From positions 1-53,269 of the forward strand of contig JAQXLY010000045.1 of assembly GCA_029012365.1 (NCBI GenBank): 53,269 nucleotides of DNA. The letters run 5' to 3'. Made by a program: the position numbers and the translations under genes. Origin of the DNA: Lachnospiraceae bacterium. GTDB lineage: Bacteria; Bacillota; Clostridia; Lachnospirales; Lachnospiraceae. The notes under the pieces were generated by a model. That model was not told the DNA's origin, did not search any database, and worked only from the letters and a program-made list of their open reading frames with translations. Of this stretch, positions 41,141 to 49,833 are shown piece by piece. Position 1 is the stretch's first letter; each line of letters starts with the position of its first letter.

Positions 41141-43798
41141 CTACTTTGTCTCGTACCAGTCACTTCCCTCACTTACACTTACCTCTAACGGAACGGATAA
41201 ATCCGCCGCAGCTTCCATCTCCTCCCTAAGAATCCGCTTCACATAAGCAGCTTCACTAAGAGGGGTTTCGATTAAAAGCTCATCATGTACCTGTAGGACG
41301 ATTCTTGCTTTACTTGCATCCTTTTTCAGCCTGTCCGCAACACGAAGCATTGCAAGCTTCATAATGTCCGCAGCCGTACCCTGTACCGGAGAATTCATGG
41401 CAATCCGCTCGCCGAAGGAACGCTGCATAAAATTAGAGGAAGAAATCTCCGGAACCGGACGACGTCTGCCAAACAACGTAGTCACATACCCTTTTGTTTT
41501 TGCCTCTTCTACCAGTGAATCCAGATACTGCTTAATCTTCGGATAGGTTTCAAAATAACTGTTAATATATTCCTCTGCCTCTTTACGGGAAATATTTAAA
41601 TCCTGACCGAGTCCAAAGGAACTGATACCGTATACAATGCCGAAATTGACCGCTTTTGCGTTGCTTCGCTGTGCCGGTGTTACTTCCTCATACGGTATAT
41701 GGAACACCTGCGAGGCAGTCAGACGATGAATATCCTCTGCCTCTCTGTACGCCCTGATTAGCTGCTCATCCCCGGATAAATGGGCTAAAATACGAAGTTC
41801 AATCTGGGAATAGTCCGCATCTACAAATACGTACCCTTCTGCCGGTACAAAGGCTTTCCTTATTTTCCGCCCCTGCTCCATACGCACCGGAATATTCTGC
41901 AGATTCGGTTCCGCACTGCTAAGCCGTCCGGTTGCCGTAATCATCTGCTGAAACTTAGAATGAATCCTGCCGTCCTCCGCCACATATGCCGGCAAGCCGT
42001 CCGCATAAGTGGATTTCAGCTTCGACAGCTGACGATACTCTAAAATCTGTTCCACAATCGGGTCTTCACTCCGTAACTTTTCCAAAATATCTGCCGACGT
42101 GGAATATCCTGTCTTTGTCTTCTTTCCGAACGGAAGCTTTAATTTTTCAAATAAAATGACACCGAGCTGTTTCGGGGAGTTAATGTTAAACTCTTCTCCC
42201 GCCAGACGGTAAATTTCCTGCTCCAAACGTCTGATATCTCCGTTTAACAGCCTGGAATACTCCCCGAAAAAGGAACGGTTCACCGCCATGCCTGCCTGCT
42301 CCATATCATACAGTACAGCTTCTAACGGCAATTCCACATTCCGGTAAAGCTCCTCCATGCCGGTCTTTTTAAGCTCCGCTAAAAGCACCGGATATGCCAT
42401 CTGTGCCGTCATGGCTTCATACGCTGCCACCTGCCGGCGTGCCTTTATGTCTTCGCCGTCCTCGCACACAGAGTCCTCAAACAGACTCATCTGCTTCGGC
42501 TCCTTTGCCGCAAGAATCGTCTCCGCCGTCGGCAAAGCAAGCTTTAAATAATCTCTTGCGATATCTTCATACGTATAACTGTTCTTTAACGGATTTAACA
42601 GGTAAGCACAAAGTGCCGCATCCGCAAAACCCGGTCTGTCCGCTTCCGCCACAACCCGCATGTGCTCTTTTAAATCTATTGTCACAGGCACAGCCTGCTT
42701 TTCACAAACCCTGTGTAATATCGAAGCTATTCCTTCTGCCTTTGTAACGGCTTCAGGTAATACATATGCCTTTCCCTTTACCGCCAGCAAAAGCTCTTCT
42801 CCGCAAAGAGAGAACCCTACCGGTTCCTCTTTGGAAAGCTCCGAAAAAATGACCTCTGCTTTCGTTATGTCCTTTAACATCTGCGGCTTTTCATCAAAGG
42901 ATGTATCATCACTCTTAAGCCCCTGGTTCGGTGCAAAATGACGGGACAGCAAAGACTTAAACTCCAATTCCTTGCAAAGCTTATACGCTTCATCCGTAAA
43001 AATATTTCCGAACCGTGCCGTTTCATAGGAAAAATCCGGCTCCCAATCCGTTTTAATCGTAGCCAGTACCTTACTGAGTCTTGCCAAATCCGCATGCTCA
43101 CGTAAGGACTCGCGTGCTTTCTTCGGCTCAACCTCATCTACATGGGCAATGGCATCCTCTACCGTCGGGAACATACTTAAAATCTTCACGGCAGTCTTCT
43201 CTCCGATACCCGGAACTCCCGGAATATTGTCGGAGGCATCCCCCATCAGGCCCTTTAAATCAATAATCTGCGCCGGTGTCACACCGTACTTTTCCATTAC
43301 CTGAGCCGGAGCATAGTCCTCAATCTCCGTACCGGTACGCTTTGTCTTCGGAATCCGTACAAGCACATCATCATCCGACAGCTGTAGTAAATCACGATCA
43401 CCGGACACAAGAGAAACCCTTTTACCGTCTCTCTTTCCCTTTGCTGCCAGCGCACCTAAGATATCGTCTGCCTCAAAGCCCGGACATTCAATCGTCAAAA
43501 TTCCCATAGCGGTGAGCATCCTCTTTAACAGAGGTATCTGTTCTCTCAGCTCCTCCGGCATCCCCTTTCTGGTGCCCTTATATTCCGCATACATCTCATG
43601 GCGAAACGTCGGATGCTTCACATCAAATGCCACCGCCAGATAATCCGGCTTCTCTTCCTCCGCAATTTTAATTAAAATATTTAAAAAACCGAGTACACCG
43701 TTTGTATGTCTCCCGTCTGTCGTCGTCAAATCCGGCAGACCGTAAAACGCACGGTTCACTATGCTGTTTCCGTCAATTACTACCAGTTTCTCTTTCAT
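41141..43798 (-). CDS. polA: PolA, DNA polymerase I
   Basis: An 885-residue family A polymerase. Residues 1-290 are the 5' nuclease (VIDGNSIVNRAFYGLP, VAFDVKHPTFRHEMYAEYKG, GFEADDILGALA, GDRDLLQL, GVPGIGEKTAVKIL). The middle 3'-5' exonuclease region has lost its DxE motif (EPVGFSLCGEELLL in that place), so proofreading is probably absent. The polymerase motifs A, B and C are DADYSQIELRILAHLSGD, RSNAKAVNFGIVYGISSFG and LQVHDELLIE. The ATG at 43798 follows AAGGAGTAGCGGC; the frame is open to 43834. It handles lagging-strand processing and repair. Confidence 0.96.
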   Translation of the reverse strand: MKEKLVVIDGNSIVNRAFYGLPDLTTTDGRHTNGVLGFLNILIKIAEEEKPDYLAVAFDVKHPTFRHEMYAEYKGTRKGMPEELREQIPLLKRMLTAMGILTIECPGFEADDILGALAAKGKRDGKRVSLVSGDRDLLQLSDDDVLVRIPKTKRTGTEIEDYAPAQVMEKYGVTPAQIIDLKGLMGDASDNIPGVPGIGEKTAVKILSMFPTVEDAIAHVDEVEPKKARESLREHADLARLSKVLATIKTDWEPDFSYETARFGNIFTDEAYKLCKELEFKSLLSRHFAPNQGLKSDDTSFDEKPQMLKDITKAEVIFSELSKEEPVGFSLCGEELLLAVKGKAYVLPEAVTKAEGIASILHRVCEKQAVPVTIDLKEHMRVVAEADRPGFADAALCAYLLNPLKNSYTYEDIARDYLKLALPTAETILAAKEPKQMSLFEDSVCEDGEDIKARRQVAAYEAMTAQMAYPVLLAELKKTGMEELYRNVELPLEAVLYDMEQAGMAVNRSFFGEYSRLLNGDIRRLEQEIYRLAGEEFNINSPKQLGVILFEKLKLPFGKKTKTGYSTSADILEKLRSEDPIVEQILEYRQLSKLKSTYADGLPAYVAEDGRIHSKFQQMITATGRLSSAEPNLQNIPVRMEQGRKIRKAFVPAEGYVFVDADYSQIELRILAHLSGDEQLIRAYREAEDIHRLTASQVFHIPYEEVTPAQRSNAKAVNFGIVYGISSFGLGQDLNISRKEAEEYINSYFETYPKIKQYLDSLVEEAKTKGYVTTLFGRRRPVPEISSSNFMQRSFGERIAMNSPVQGTAADIMKLAMLRVADRLKKDASKARIVLQVHDELLIETPLSEAAYVKRILREEMEAAADLSVPLEVSVSEGSDWYETK

Positions 43799-43802
43799 GC
43801 CG

Positions 43803-44276
43803 CTACTCCTTGTACTGACTTTCCACAAAGACATCCTGCTTTTCTGTGTCCCCTATACTATCTGTACTATACATACTTTCTTCCGTGTTCTCGGGTATTT
43901 CGGTTCCCGTAATCATACGAAAAAACTGTATGTCCTCTTTTTCACGCTTTTCCTTTGCTGTAATACCGTTAATAAATACCAATAATACTACCACAACAGC
44001 TAAAAGTGCCCTTCTTCTGGAACATGAGCGCTTTCTTTTCAATTCATCCAAATAGCATTTCTCTATTTTATGATTTAATTCATCGATATAATTATCCGAC
44101 AAATCCGTACCTTCATCCAGCTGCTTCATTGCAGTCATAAGAGAATAATTAACTTCAAGCTCCTCCCTGCATTCCGCACAGTCTTCGATATGATTCAAAA
44201 AAGCCTCCGTATCCTCGGAATTCAGCTGGGCATTGATAAAAAGCGTTATCAACTCCATTGCTCTTTTACAGTCCAT
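43803..44276 (-). CDS. Anti-sigma-factor-like zinc-finger membrane protein (zf-HC2)
   Basis: A 157-residue protein. The N-terminus has the ZAS motif: a cysteine in MDCKRAMELI, then HIEDCAECREEL, giving the H-x3-C-x2-C pattern that binds zinc in anti-sigma factors. One membrane segment lies at about 88-106 (RALLAVVVVLLVFINGITA), followed by about 50 acidic extracytoplasmic residues. An ECF sigma gene normally precedes such a gene; none does here. It stops 5 bases before the polA start and shares its transcript. AAAGGGGCGGATGAT precedes the ATG. Confidence 0.82.
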   Translation of the reverse strand: MDCKRAMELITLFINAQLNSEDTEAFLNHIEDCAECREELEVNYSLMTAMKQLDEGTDLSDNYIDELNHKIEKCYLDELKRKRSCSRRRALLAVVVVLLVFINGITAKEKREKEDIQFFRMITGTEIPENTEESMYSTDSIGDTEKQDVFVESQYKE

Positions 44277-44348
44277 ATCATCCGCCCCTTTCGTCAGACA
44301 CGGCAGCTCTTTACCTTATTCTGCCGTCTGTACACACGATATCAATTT

Positions 44349-44377
44349 AGTATACCATTATTCCGAAAAAAAAGCAA
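44349..44377 (-). promoter_or_regulatory. Promoter before the anti-sigma-like gene
   Basis: On the minus strand TTGCTT (44377-44372), a 17-base spacer and TATACT (44354-44349). It overlaps the U-tract of the ABC terminator and should drive the anti-sigma-polA-coaE operon. Confidence 0.6.
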
Positions 44378-44407
44378 GAACCCCCGTCTGCAACAGACGA
44401 AGGTTCT
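44366..44407 (-). terminator. Terminator of the ABC exporter pair
   Basis: On the minus strand an AGAACC arm and a GGTTCT arm with further CGTCTG/CAGACG pairing form a long hairpin (about 44378-44407), followed by TTGCTTTTTTTTC. It lies about 20 bases after the stop at 44425. Confidence 0.85.
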
Positions 44408-44424
44408 CACCAAAATTAATTTTT

Positions 44425-46266
44425 CTACCGATAATACTGCGCCTGTGCATTCCAGAGTCTCTGGTACAAGCCGTCCTCCTTCATCAGCGCCTCATGGCTT
44501 CCCTTCTGCACAATCCTTCCCTCGTCAAAGACAAATATATTATTGCAGAACCGGCAGCTGGACATCCGGTGGGAAATATAGACGGCAGTTTTCTCCTTTA
44601 CCAAATCATCAAACCGCTTGTAAATATCGTACTCCGCTACCGGGTCAAGTGCCGATGTAGGCTCATCCAGAACTACAAAAGCGGCGTCCTTATAAAGAGC
44701 TCTGGCAATGGCAAGCTTCTGAGCCTCGCCACCGGAAATTTCCACTCCGTTTTCCTGTAGCTGAAATACATTGGTACGGATTCCCTCCGGAAGCTCCTTT
44801 AGACGTTCACCCAAGCCCGCTGCCTCAATGCTCTCCACTATCCTCTGCTCATCATACTCCATGGAGGTTGCCACATTCTCCGCAATGGAAAAAGCAAACA
44901 GCTGAAAGTCCTGAAAGACAATGGAAAACAGGCTCATGTACTCCTTGTAATCATACAGCTTAATATTGATTCCGTTTAATAAAATCTCGCCCTCCGTCGG
45001 GTCGTACAAACGGCAAAGCAGCTTGATAAACGTCGTCTTTCCCGCACCGTTTTGTCCCACTATGGCAGTCTTTTCGCCGATGCAAAGCTTTGCATTCACA
45101 TGGGACAGCACATAGTCCGGACTGTTCGGATACCGGAAAGAGACATCCCGGAATTCTATCTCATACCTGTTATCATCCCGCTTTTCTATCGGAAGCGTCC
45201 CCTCATACTTTTTATTTTCCAGTTCCATAAAATCTTCAAACAGAGCAAGATACTTACTTTGTATCTCCACCGTTACAAACACTCCCGTAATTTTTCCGAT
45301 ATTGTCACATATTCTTCCGAACGCGCCGACATATTGCAGCACACCACCCACACTAATCAGTCCTGCAATTGCCTTCAGACCCACATACAGGTAGCTTCCC
45401 ATCTGCAAAAGTAAAAACAAGAGCTGGTTAAACACCATATAACGATTAGACTCCCTCATCATAATCCGGGCATTCTTCTCATTGTTTTGATTACACTCCT
45501 TAAGCCCCTCCGTAATCATATCCTGCATCTGATATAATCTGATATCCTTTCCGTCCTTATACCGCGCCAAAAAGCCGAAGAAATAAGAAAACCGGCGATT
45601 ATACCTTACATTCCGTTCAAAGTTCTTCTGAGACTGCACCCCTCTCGCCTTTTGAATCCAAAGGCGGCACAGCAATATCAGACCTGCGACCGCCACCAGT
45701 AAAAACGGACTCCACCAGGTATTCAAAACGCTTGTTAAAAAATCCGTGTTTGAATTCTTCGTAGGAATACAGACCCCTAAAAACAAAATCAGGGCATAGA
45801 CAAGCCCGGCAAAGCATTCTGCCACCGAACCTAACTGTTCACAGAACGAACCGATGTCGCCGTTACTGTTCATTCCCTCCTTCGCTTTATGAATCAGTTC
45901 CAGCGTCTCATTCTTTTCAAGCACCTCATAATCAAGCTGTAACGATTTCTCCGATATCAGTCTGGTAATCCGCTCTCTAAGCATATGCCTCTTTACCGAA
46001 AGTGTATTTTCCAGTGCCCAGCGCACGATATTTAAAAGAAGTATTTCTAGTGTTACGACAGTTGCCCATGAAACAATCTCCTCCATCGCTCTTTTTGCTA
46101 TGACCATATCAAGAATCCGGCTTCCTGTCCAAAGAAGCAGATACGGCTGGATGGCTGCGACAAGCTTCGTTACTATCATAAGCGGAAGAAAACCGGCGTC
46201 CAGACGTTTTACTATTTTTAGCACTTTCCCCACGGTCGCTCTTTTCGATCCGTTCTTATCTTTCAT
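44425..46266 (-). CDS. ABC exporter half-transporter, second of pair
   Basis: About 613 residues. Six N-terminal membrane segments (to about residue 320) precede the nucleotide-binding domain: Walker A IVGQNGAGKTTFIKLL, signature ISGGEAQKLAIARAL, Walker B FVVLDEPTSALD, and switch YISHRMSS. ATG at 46266 overlaps the stop of the upstream ABC gene by 11 bases; the frame is open to 46311. The two proteins most likely form a heterodimeric exporter of drugs, lipids or peptides. No peptide substrate gene was found nearby. Confidence 0.9.
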   Translation of the reverse strand: MKDKNGSKRATVGKVLKIVKRLDAGFLPLMIVTKLVAAIQPYLLLWTGSRILDMVIAKRAMEEIVSWATVVTLEILLLNIVRWALENTLSVKRHMLRERITRLISEKSLQLDYEVLEKNETLELIHKAKEGMNSNGDIGSFCEQLGSVAECFAGLVYALILFLGVCIPTKNSNTDFLTSVLNTWWSPFLLVAVAGLILLCRLWIQKARGVQSQKNFERNVRYNRRFSYFFGFLARYKDGKDIRLYQMQDMITEGLKECNQNNEKNARIMMRESNRYMVFNQLLFLLLQMGSYLYVGLKAIAGLISVGGVLQYVGAFGRICDNIGKITGVFVTVEIQSKYLALFEDFMELENKKYEGTLPIEKRDDNRYEIEFRDVSFRYPNSPDYVLSHVNAKLCIGEKTAIVGQNGAGKTTFIKLLCRLYDPTEGEILLNGINIKLYDYKEYMSLFSIVFQDFQLFAFSIAENVATSMEYDEQRIVESIEAAGLGERLKELPEGIRTNVFQLQENGVEISGGEAQKLAIARALYKDAAFVVLDEPTSALDPVAEYDIYKRFDDLVKEKTAVYISHRMSSCRFCNNIFVFDEGRIVQKGSHEALMKEDGLYQRLWNAQAQYYR

Positions 46267-48109
46267 CCTCGGACACCTTCCCTTCCTTGTAATAATGACT
46301 CTGAATATCAAACAGTTCTTTATAGACTCCCTGCTTTTTCATTAGCTCCTCATGACTTCCGCTTTCCGTAATTCGTCCTTCGGAAAGAAATAAAATCCGG
46401 TCACAAAACTTTGTGCTGGCAAGACGATGGGAAATAAACAAGGCTGTTTTTTCCTTTGTCATACTGTTATACTCTTCATAGATTCTGCTTTCCGCAATCG
46501 GGTCTAACGCACTGGTCGGCTCATCCAGAATGAGTATCTTCCCGTTACGGTACATTGCCCTTGCAAGAAGCAGACGCTGCGTCTCGCCACCGGAAAATTG
46601 TACGCCGTTTTCATCCAGATCCTGTGTAACATACGTTTCCGTACCATTCGGAAGCTTTTCTACCTTTTCCCACAAAGCTACCGCCTGTAGCACCTCTTTT
46701 ACACGCTCTTTATCTGCTTCTCCCGGCATAGCCCCGGATACATTCATTTCTACCGTAAAGGAAAGCAATGAAACATCCTGAAACACAACACTTAACAGCT
46801 TTTGATACTCGGAAATACGATACCCTGCAATATCCTCCCCGTTGATTAAAATCTGCCCGGAGTCAGGCTGATACAAACCGCATAAAAGCTTTACAAGCGT
46901 TGTCTTTCCGGCACCGTTATTTCCCACAAGAGCGATTCTTTCCTCCGGCTTTATCGTAAAGCTGATATGAGATAACGTATCCTTTTCTTCTCCCGGATAC
47001 CGAAAGCACACATCCCGAAACTCAATTTCCGGTCCTTTGGAAAGTTCCGGCACAGGCACCCCTTCCGTCACATTCCTGTCCCGCTTTTCCATTACCAGCC
47101 GGTAATCATTCATCTCCCCGTTTGCCTTTTTCAAAGCCCCGTAAGAAACGGACACGCCGTAAATCCACTGGGAAAAGCCTCTGACCAGTCCTAACTGTAA
47201 CGTAAACTCCGCTACCGTGATTTTTCCCGAAAGAGCCATACCGACTAACACAAAATACGTCACTATCTCCTGTGCAGCCACGCACACCTGATTGCCGAAG
47301 GACGGCCAATACCACCGAAGCCCCGATTTTTTAAGAAATGCCGCTGCCTGGGCCAGAAGCTTTTCCGAAATCTGATGAAACCAGTTCTCCGTCTGATACA
47401 CTCGCACATCCTTACCCGCTGTCAGCGTAAGACTGCCCCGTTCCAGATACTCCTGCTTTCTGTGAATCTCGGACAGCACAATCCGGTGTTCGTTATCATA
47501 CCGCACCGCATAGCCTCTGAGAATCAAATCCAGTACAAACATAACTACCAGTATCAATAAAATCCGGTAATCCAGACGTAGCACTGCCGTACCGAAGGTC
47601 AGAAGTCCAAGCAGATGACGTAAAAATTCTACCGATTCCGTCATCAGCCTTTCCGCTCCCCAGTTATTTCCAATCACTGCTTTGCCACCCTTTTTAAATT
47701 CCGCCTGACACTTTGCCGGCTCCATATTGACATAATCGGTAGTAAGACTCTTCCTCACATAATCTAAGAAAAACACCTTCAGCCTTGTATATACCCGTCG
47801 GTTCCTCAACAGCATATCGGAATAATTTAGGAGCACGTTTGCCACAAACTGCACAAGCAGAATTCCAAGTAACAAAACAAAAAAGCGTTTCGGATTCCCG
47901 TCTGTAATCGCAGCAATCGCTACCGACGGTATCACCGCCGAAAGAAGCGGTAACAGCACACTGCATATCATATATACGGGTGTTACCCATATTGTTTCCG
48001 GATATGTACGAAAAAGTGTTTTCGTGACTAATACAACATTTTGAACTACCGAAGCACCTGCGGGTCTTCTCCCCGTTTTCATTCTCTTCTCTCTCTTATC
48101 TCCTGCCAT
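46256..48109 (-). CDS. ABC exporter half-transporter, first of pair
   Basis: A 617-residue ABC exporter. An N-terminal transmembrane region (about six segments to residue 340) is followed by the ATPase domain: Walker A LVGNNGAGKTTLVKLL, signature FSGGETQRLLLARAM, Walker B ILILDEPTSALD, and switch FISHRLAS. A GGAGGAACTT ribosome binding site is in place. It is translationally coupled to the second half-transporter. A terminator at 48190-48219 separates it from the two-component genes upstream, which could still regulate it. Confidence 0.9.
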   Translation of the reverse strand: MAGDKREKRMKTGRRPAGASVVQNVVLVTKTLFRTYPETIWVTPVYMICSVLLPLLSAVIPSVAIAAITDGNPKRFFVLLLGILLVQFVANVLLNYSDMLLRNRRVYTRLKVFFLDYVRKSLTTDYVNMEPAKCQAEFKKGGKAVIGNNWGAERLMTESVEFLRHLLGLLTFGTAVLRLDYRILLILVVMFVLDLILRGYAVRYDNEHRIVLSEIHRKQEYLERGSLTLTAGKDVRVYQTENWFHQISEKLLAQAAAFLKKSGLRWYWPSFGNQVCVAAQEIVTYFVLVGMALSGKITVAEFTLQLGLVRGFSQWIYGVSVSYGALKKANGEMNDYRLVMEKRDRNVTEGVPVPELSKGPEIEFRDVCFRYPGEEKDTLSHISFTIKPEERIALVGNNGAGKTTLVKLLCGLYQPDSGQILINGEDIAGYRISEYQKLLSVVFQDVSLLSFTVEMNVSGAMPGEADKERVKEVLQAVALWEKVEKLPNGTETYVTQDLDENGVQFSGGETQRLLLARAMYRNGKILILDEPTSALDPIAESRIYEEYNSMTKEKTALFISHRLASTKFCDRILFLSEGRITESGSHEELMKKQGVYKELFDIQSHYYKEGKVSEDER

Positions 48110-48189
48110 AAGTTCCTCCTGACTGCAAACGACACATTGCAGAACCGTTCTTCTAACGTAATATTAACACAAAAGCACCAAAAAAGCAG

Positions 48190-48219
48190 AAAAAATGCAC
48201 GAATTGTTCAAATCCGTGC
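48190..48219 (-). terminator. Terminator after the histidine kinase gene
   Basis: On the minus strand GCACGGATT (48219-48211) and AATTCGTGC (48205-48197) form a 9-bp stem with one G-U pair and a 5-base loop, then ATTTTTTCTGCTTTTTT follows. It separates the two-component system from the ABC exporter genes. Confidence 0.88.
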
Positions 48220-48241
48220 ACGAAATATTAGGTGAAATCGT

Positions 48242-48970
48242 TCAAATCGGCAGCATTACCTCCGTAACAAATACACCCGGCTCATTCTTTCGATTTACAA
48301 ATCCGTTATATTTCCCGGCCACCAAATCAATCCGGCGAAGCCCAAAGCCGTGGCTTCCCTTCTTTGCACTGACCAGCTCAGATAATTTCTTTCTGCGTTT
48401 CTCCGCCGTAGCATTGGTTACCGATATGTACAGCTGCTTTTTAAACACACCGATATAAAGTCGTAAAAAGCGCCTCTCTTCCGGCACCTTCTCACAAGCT
48501 TCAATGGCATTATCGAGTAGATTTCCAAGTATTGTACAAAGGTCTACATCCGTCACCTTTACCTGCTCCGGCATTTTTGCGGTACAATCAACCGTTATCC
48601 TTTTCTTTGCCGCCACGGAAAGCTTACTGCTGACAATGGCATCCATACTGACATTTCCGGTACGGATTGCAATGTCAATCGCATCCAAATCCCCCTCAAG
48701 ATGCTCCAGATAGGTAAGCGTCTCGGCTACCTGTCCCATGGAAAGGTACGCCTTGATGGTCTGCATATGGTTATGATAATCATGCCGCCAGCCACGCATC
48801 GTATGATAAATAGCCTGCACCTCGTCCCGCTGGGTCCTTAATATCTTGTCCTGATATTCACCGATGTGCTTTTCCTGCAGGCGAGTCACTACCTTTACCG
48901 TAACATATACCGCCAAAGCTGCCGTTATAAGCACCGCTCCGATTAGTATGTACCAAAACCTGCCATCCAT
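48242..48970 (-). CDS. Sensor histidine kinase, GHKL/AgrC-like, single membrane segment
   Basis: A 242-residue kinase with one N-terminal membrane segment (about 6-28). A histidine-containing helix follows (RGWRHDYHNHMQTIKAYLSMGQ), with the N-box in TILGNLLDNAIEACE and the glycine box in GFGLRRIDLVAGKYNG. This is the AgrC/GHKL layout that pairs with LytTR regulators. The input region is too short for peptide sensing by a six-segment AgrC. Its start ATG overlaps the regulator's TAA by one base (TAATG), so translation is coupled. Confidence 0.9.
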   Translation of the reverse strand: MDGRFWYILIGAVLITAALAVYVTVKVVTRLQEKHIGEYQDKILRTQRDEVQAIYHTMRGWRHDYHNHMQTIKAYLSMGQVAETLTYLEHLEGDLDAIDIAIRTGNVSMDAIVSSKLSVAAKKRITVDCTAKMPEQVKVTDVDLCTILGNLLDNAIEACEKVPEERRFLRLYIGVFKKQLYISVTNATAEKRRKKLSELVSAKKGSHGFGLRRIDLVAGKYNGFVNRKNEPGVFVTEVMLPI

Positions 48971-49689
48971 TACTCTGTCATCCCCTTGTAAAAAGCAATA
49001 AACCGCTCGTTCAACTCTTTGTATCTGCTCTTGCTAACCGGAAGTACCTCTCCGTTTTCAAGCACACATTCCGACTTACCTATTTGTTCTACCTTTGCGA
49101 GATTCACATACAGACCCCGGCGCAGCAAAAAGAAACCTTTTGCTTCCAATTCTTCCGAAAGAGAGGAAAAATTTACTTTCCATTTCCACTCCTTATCCGT
49201 TGACTTCAGACAGACATAATGTCCGTCCGCTTCCGCATAAAGAATCTCAGAGAACGGTACCCGATTGATTACAGCGCCGTTCTGAAATAAAAAATAATCT
49301 TCCTTTTGCTCTTTCGCCGATTTACTAAGATTATCCAAAAGCGCAAAAAGCTCTCCTTCCTTTACCGGCTTTAGCAAATACCTGACCGCACCCACTTCAT
49401 AACCCTCAATGGCATAGTCTCTGATACCTGTCAGAAACACAATCGAAACCTTCTCATCCTGTTCTCTTACCTTCCGTGCCAGTTCCACACCGTTCATCTG
49501 CCCCATCTGGATATCCAAAAGAAGCAGGTCGTAAGGAGTTTTTCCTTCCGTCTCAAAAAGAAACTGTTCCGCGGAAACAAAGCTTTTCGCAGATACCTTA
49601 TTTGTAAAGCACTCCTGCCATTTTGTAATAAGCTGCTCTAAATATTCTCTTTGTGCTTTTTCATCCTCACAGATTGCAATCCGGAACAT
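48970..49689 (-). CDS. LytTR-family response regulator
   Basis: About 239 residues. The receiver domain (FRIAICEDEKAQREYLEQL, phosphorylated aspartate in DLLLLDIQMGQMNG, lysine in YLLKPVKEGEL) is followed by a LytTR DNA-binding domain (RVPFSEILYAEADGHYVCL, FFLLRRGLYVNLAKVE). LytTR proteins commonly control wall, bacteriocin or quorum genes. ATG at 49689 with AGGTGATTCT upstream is preferred to a GTG at 49704. The integrative element ends about 60-100 bases upstream, which may have replaced its original promoter. Confidence 0.9.
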   Translation of the reverse strand: MFRIAICEDEKAQREYLEQLITKWQECFTNKVSAKSFVSAEQFLFETEGKTPYDLLLLDIQMGQMNGVELARKVREQDEKVSIVFLTGIRDYAIEGYEVGAVRYLLKPVKEGELFALLDNLSKSAKEQKEDYFLFQNGAVINRVPFSEILYAEADGHYVCLKSTDKEWKWKVNFSSLSEELEAKGFFLLRRGLYVNLAKVEQIGKSECVLENGEVLPVSKSRYKELNERFIAFYKGMTE

Positions 49690-49751
49690 AGAATCACCTA
49701 CCACTCATACGGTGTTCCCTGATATACGTAATAATTCAGCCAAGTATGGTA

Positions 49752-49779
49752 TATTTATGCCTTGAAACCCGCATAAATA
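49752..49779. repeat. 9-bp inverted repeat, possible att core
   Basis: TATTTATGC (49752-49760) and GCATAAATA (49771-49779) are exact inverted repeats around 10 bases. This lies between the host two-component genes and the integrase's arm-type repeats. A tyrosine recombinase core site has this layout, so it is the likely left attachment site. It could instead be a hairpin terminator of int, but no U-tract follows. Confidence 0.45.
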
Positions 49780-49799
49780 CTGACTTTTCGTTTACTGAC

Positions 49800-49830
49800 T
49801 ACACCATTTGTACACCATTCATACACCATT
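49800..49830. repeat. Three direct repeats TACACCATT, arm-type integrase sites
   Basis: TACACCATT occurs at 49800, 49811 and 49822, spaced exactly 11 bases, close to one helical turn. It sits between the integrase stop codon and the possible att dyad. Tn916-family integrases bind repeats of this kind with their N-terminal domain. This supports an element end here. Confidence 0.7.
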
Positions 49831-49833
49831 TTA

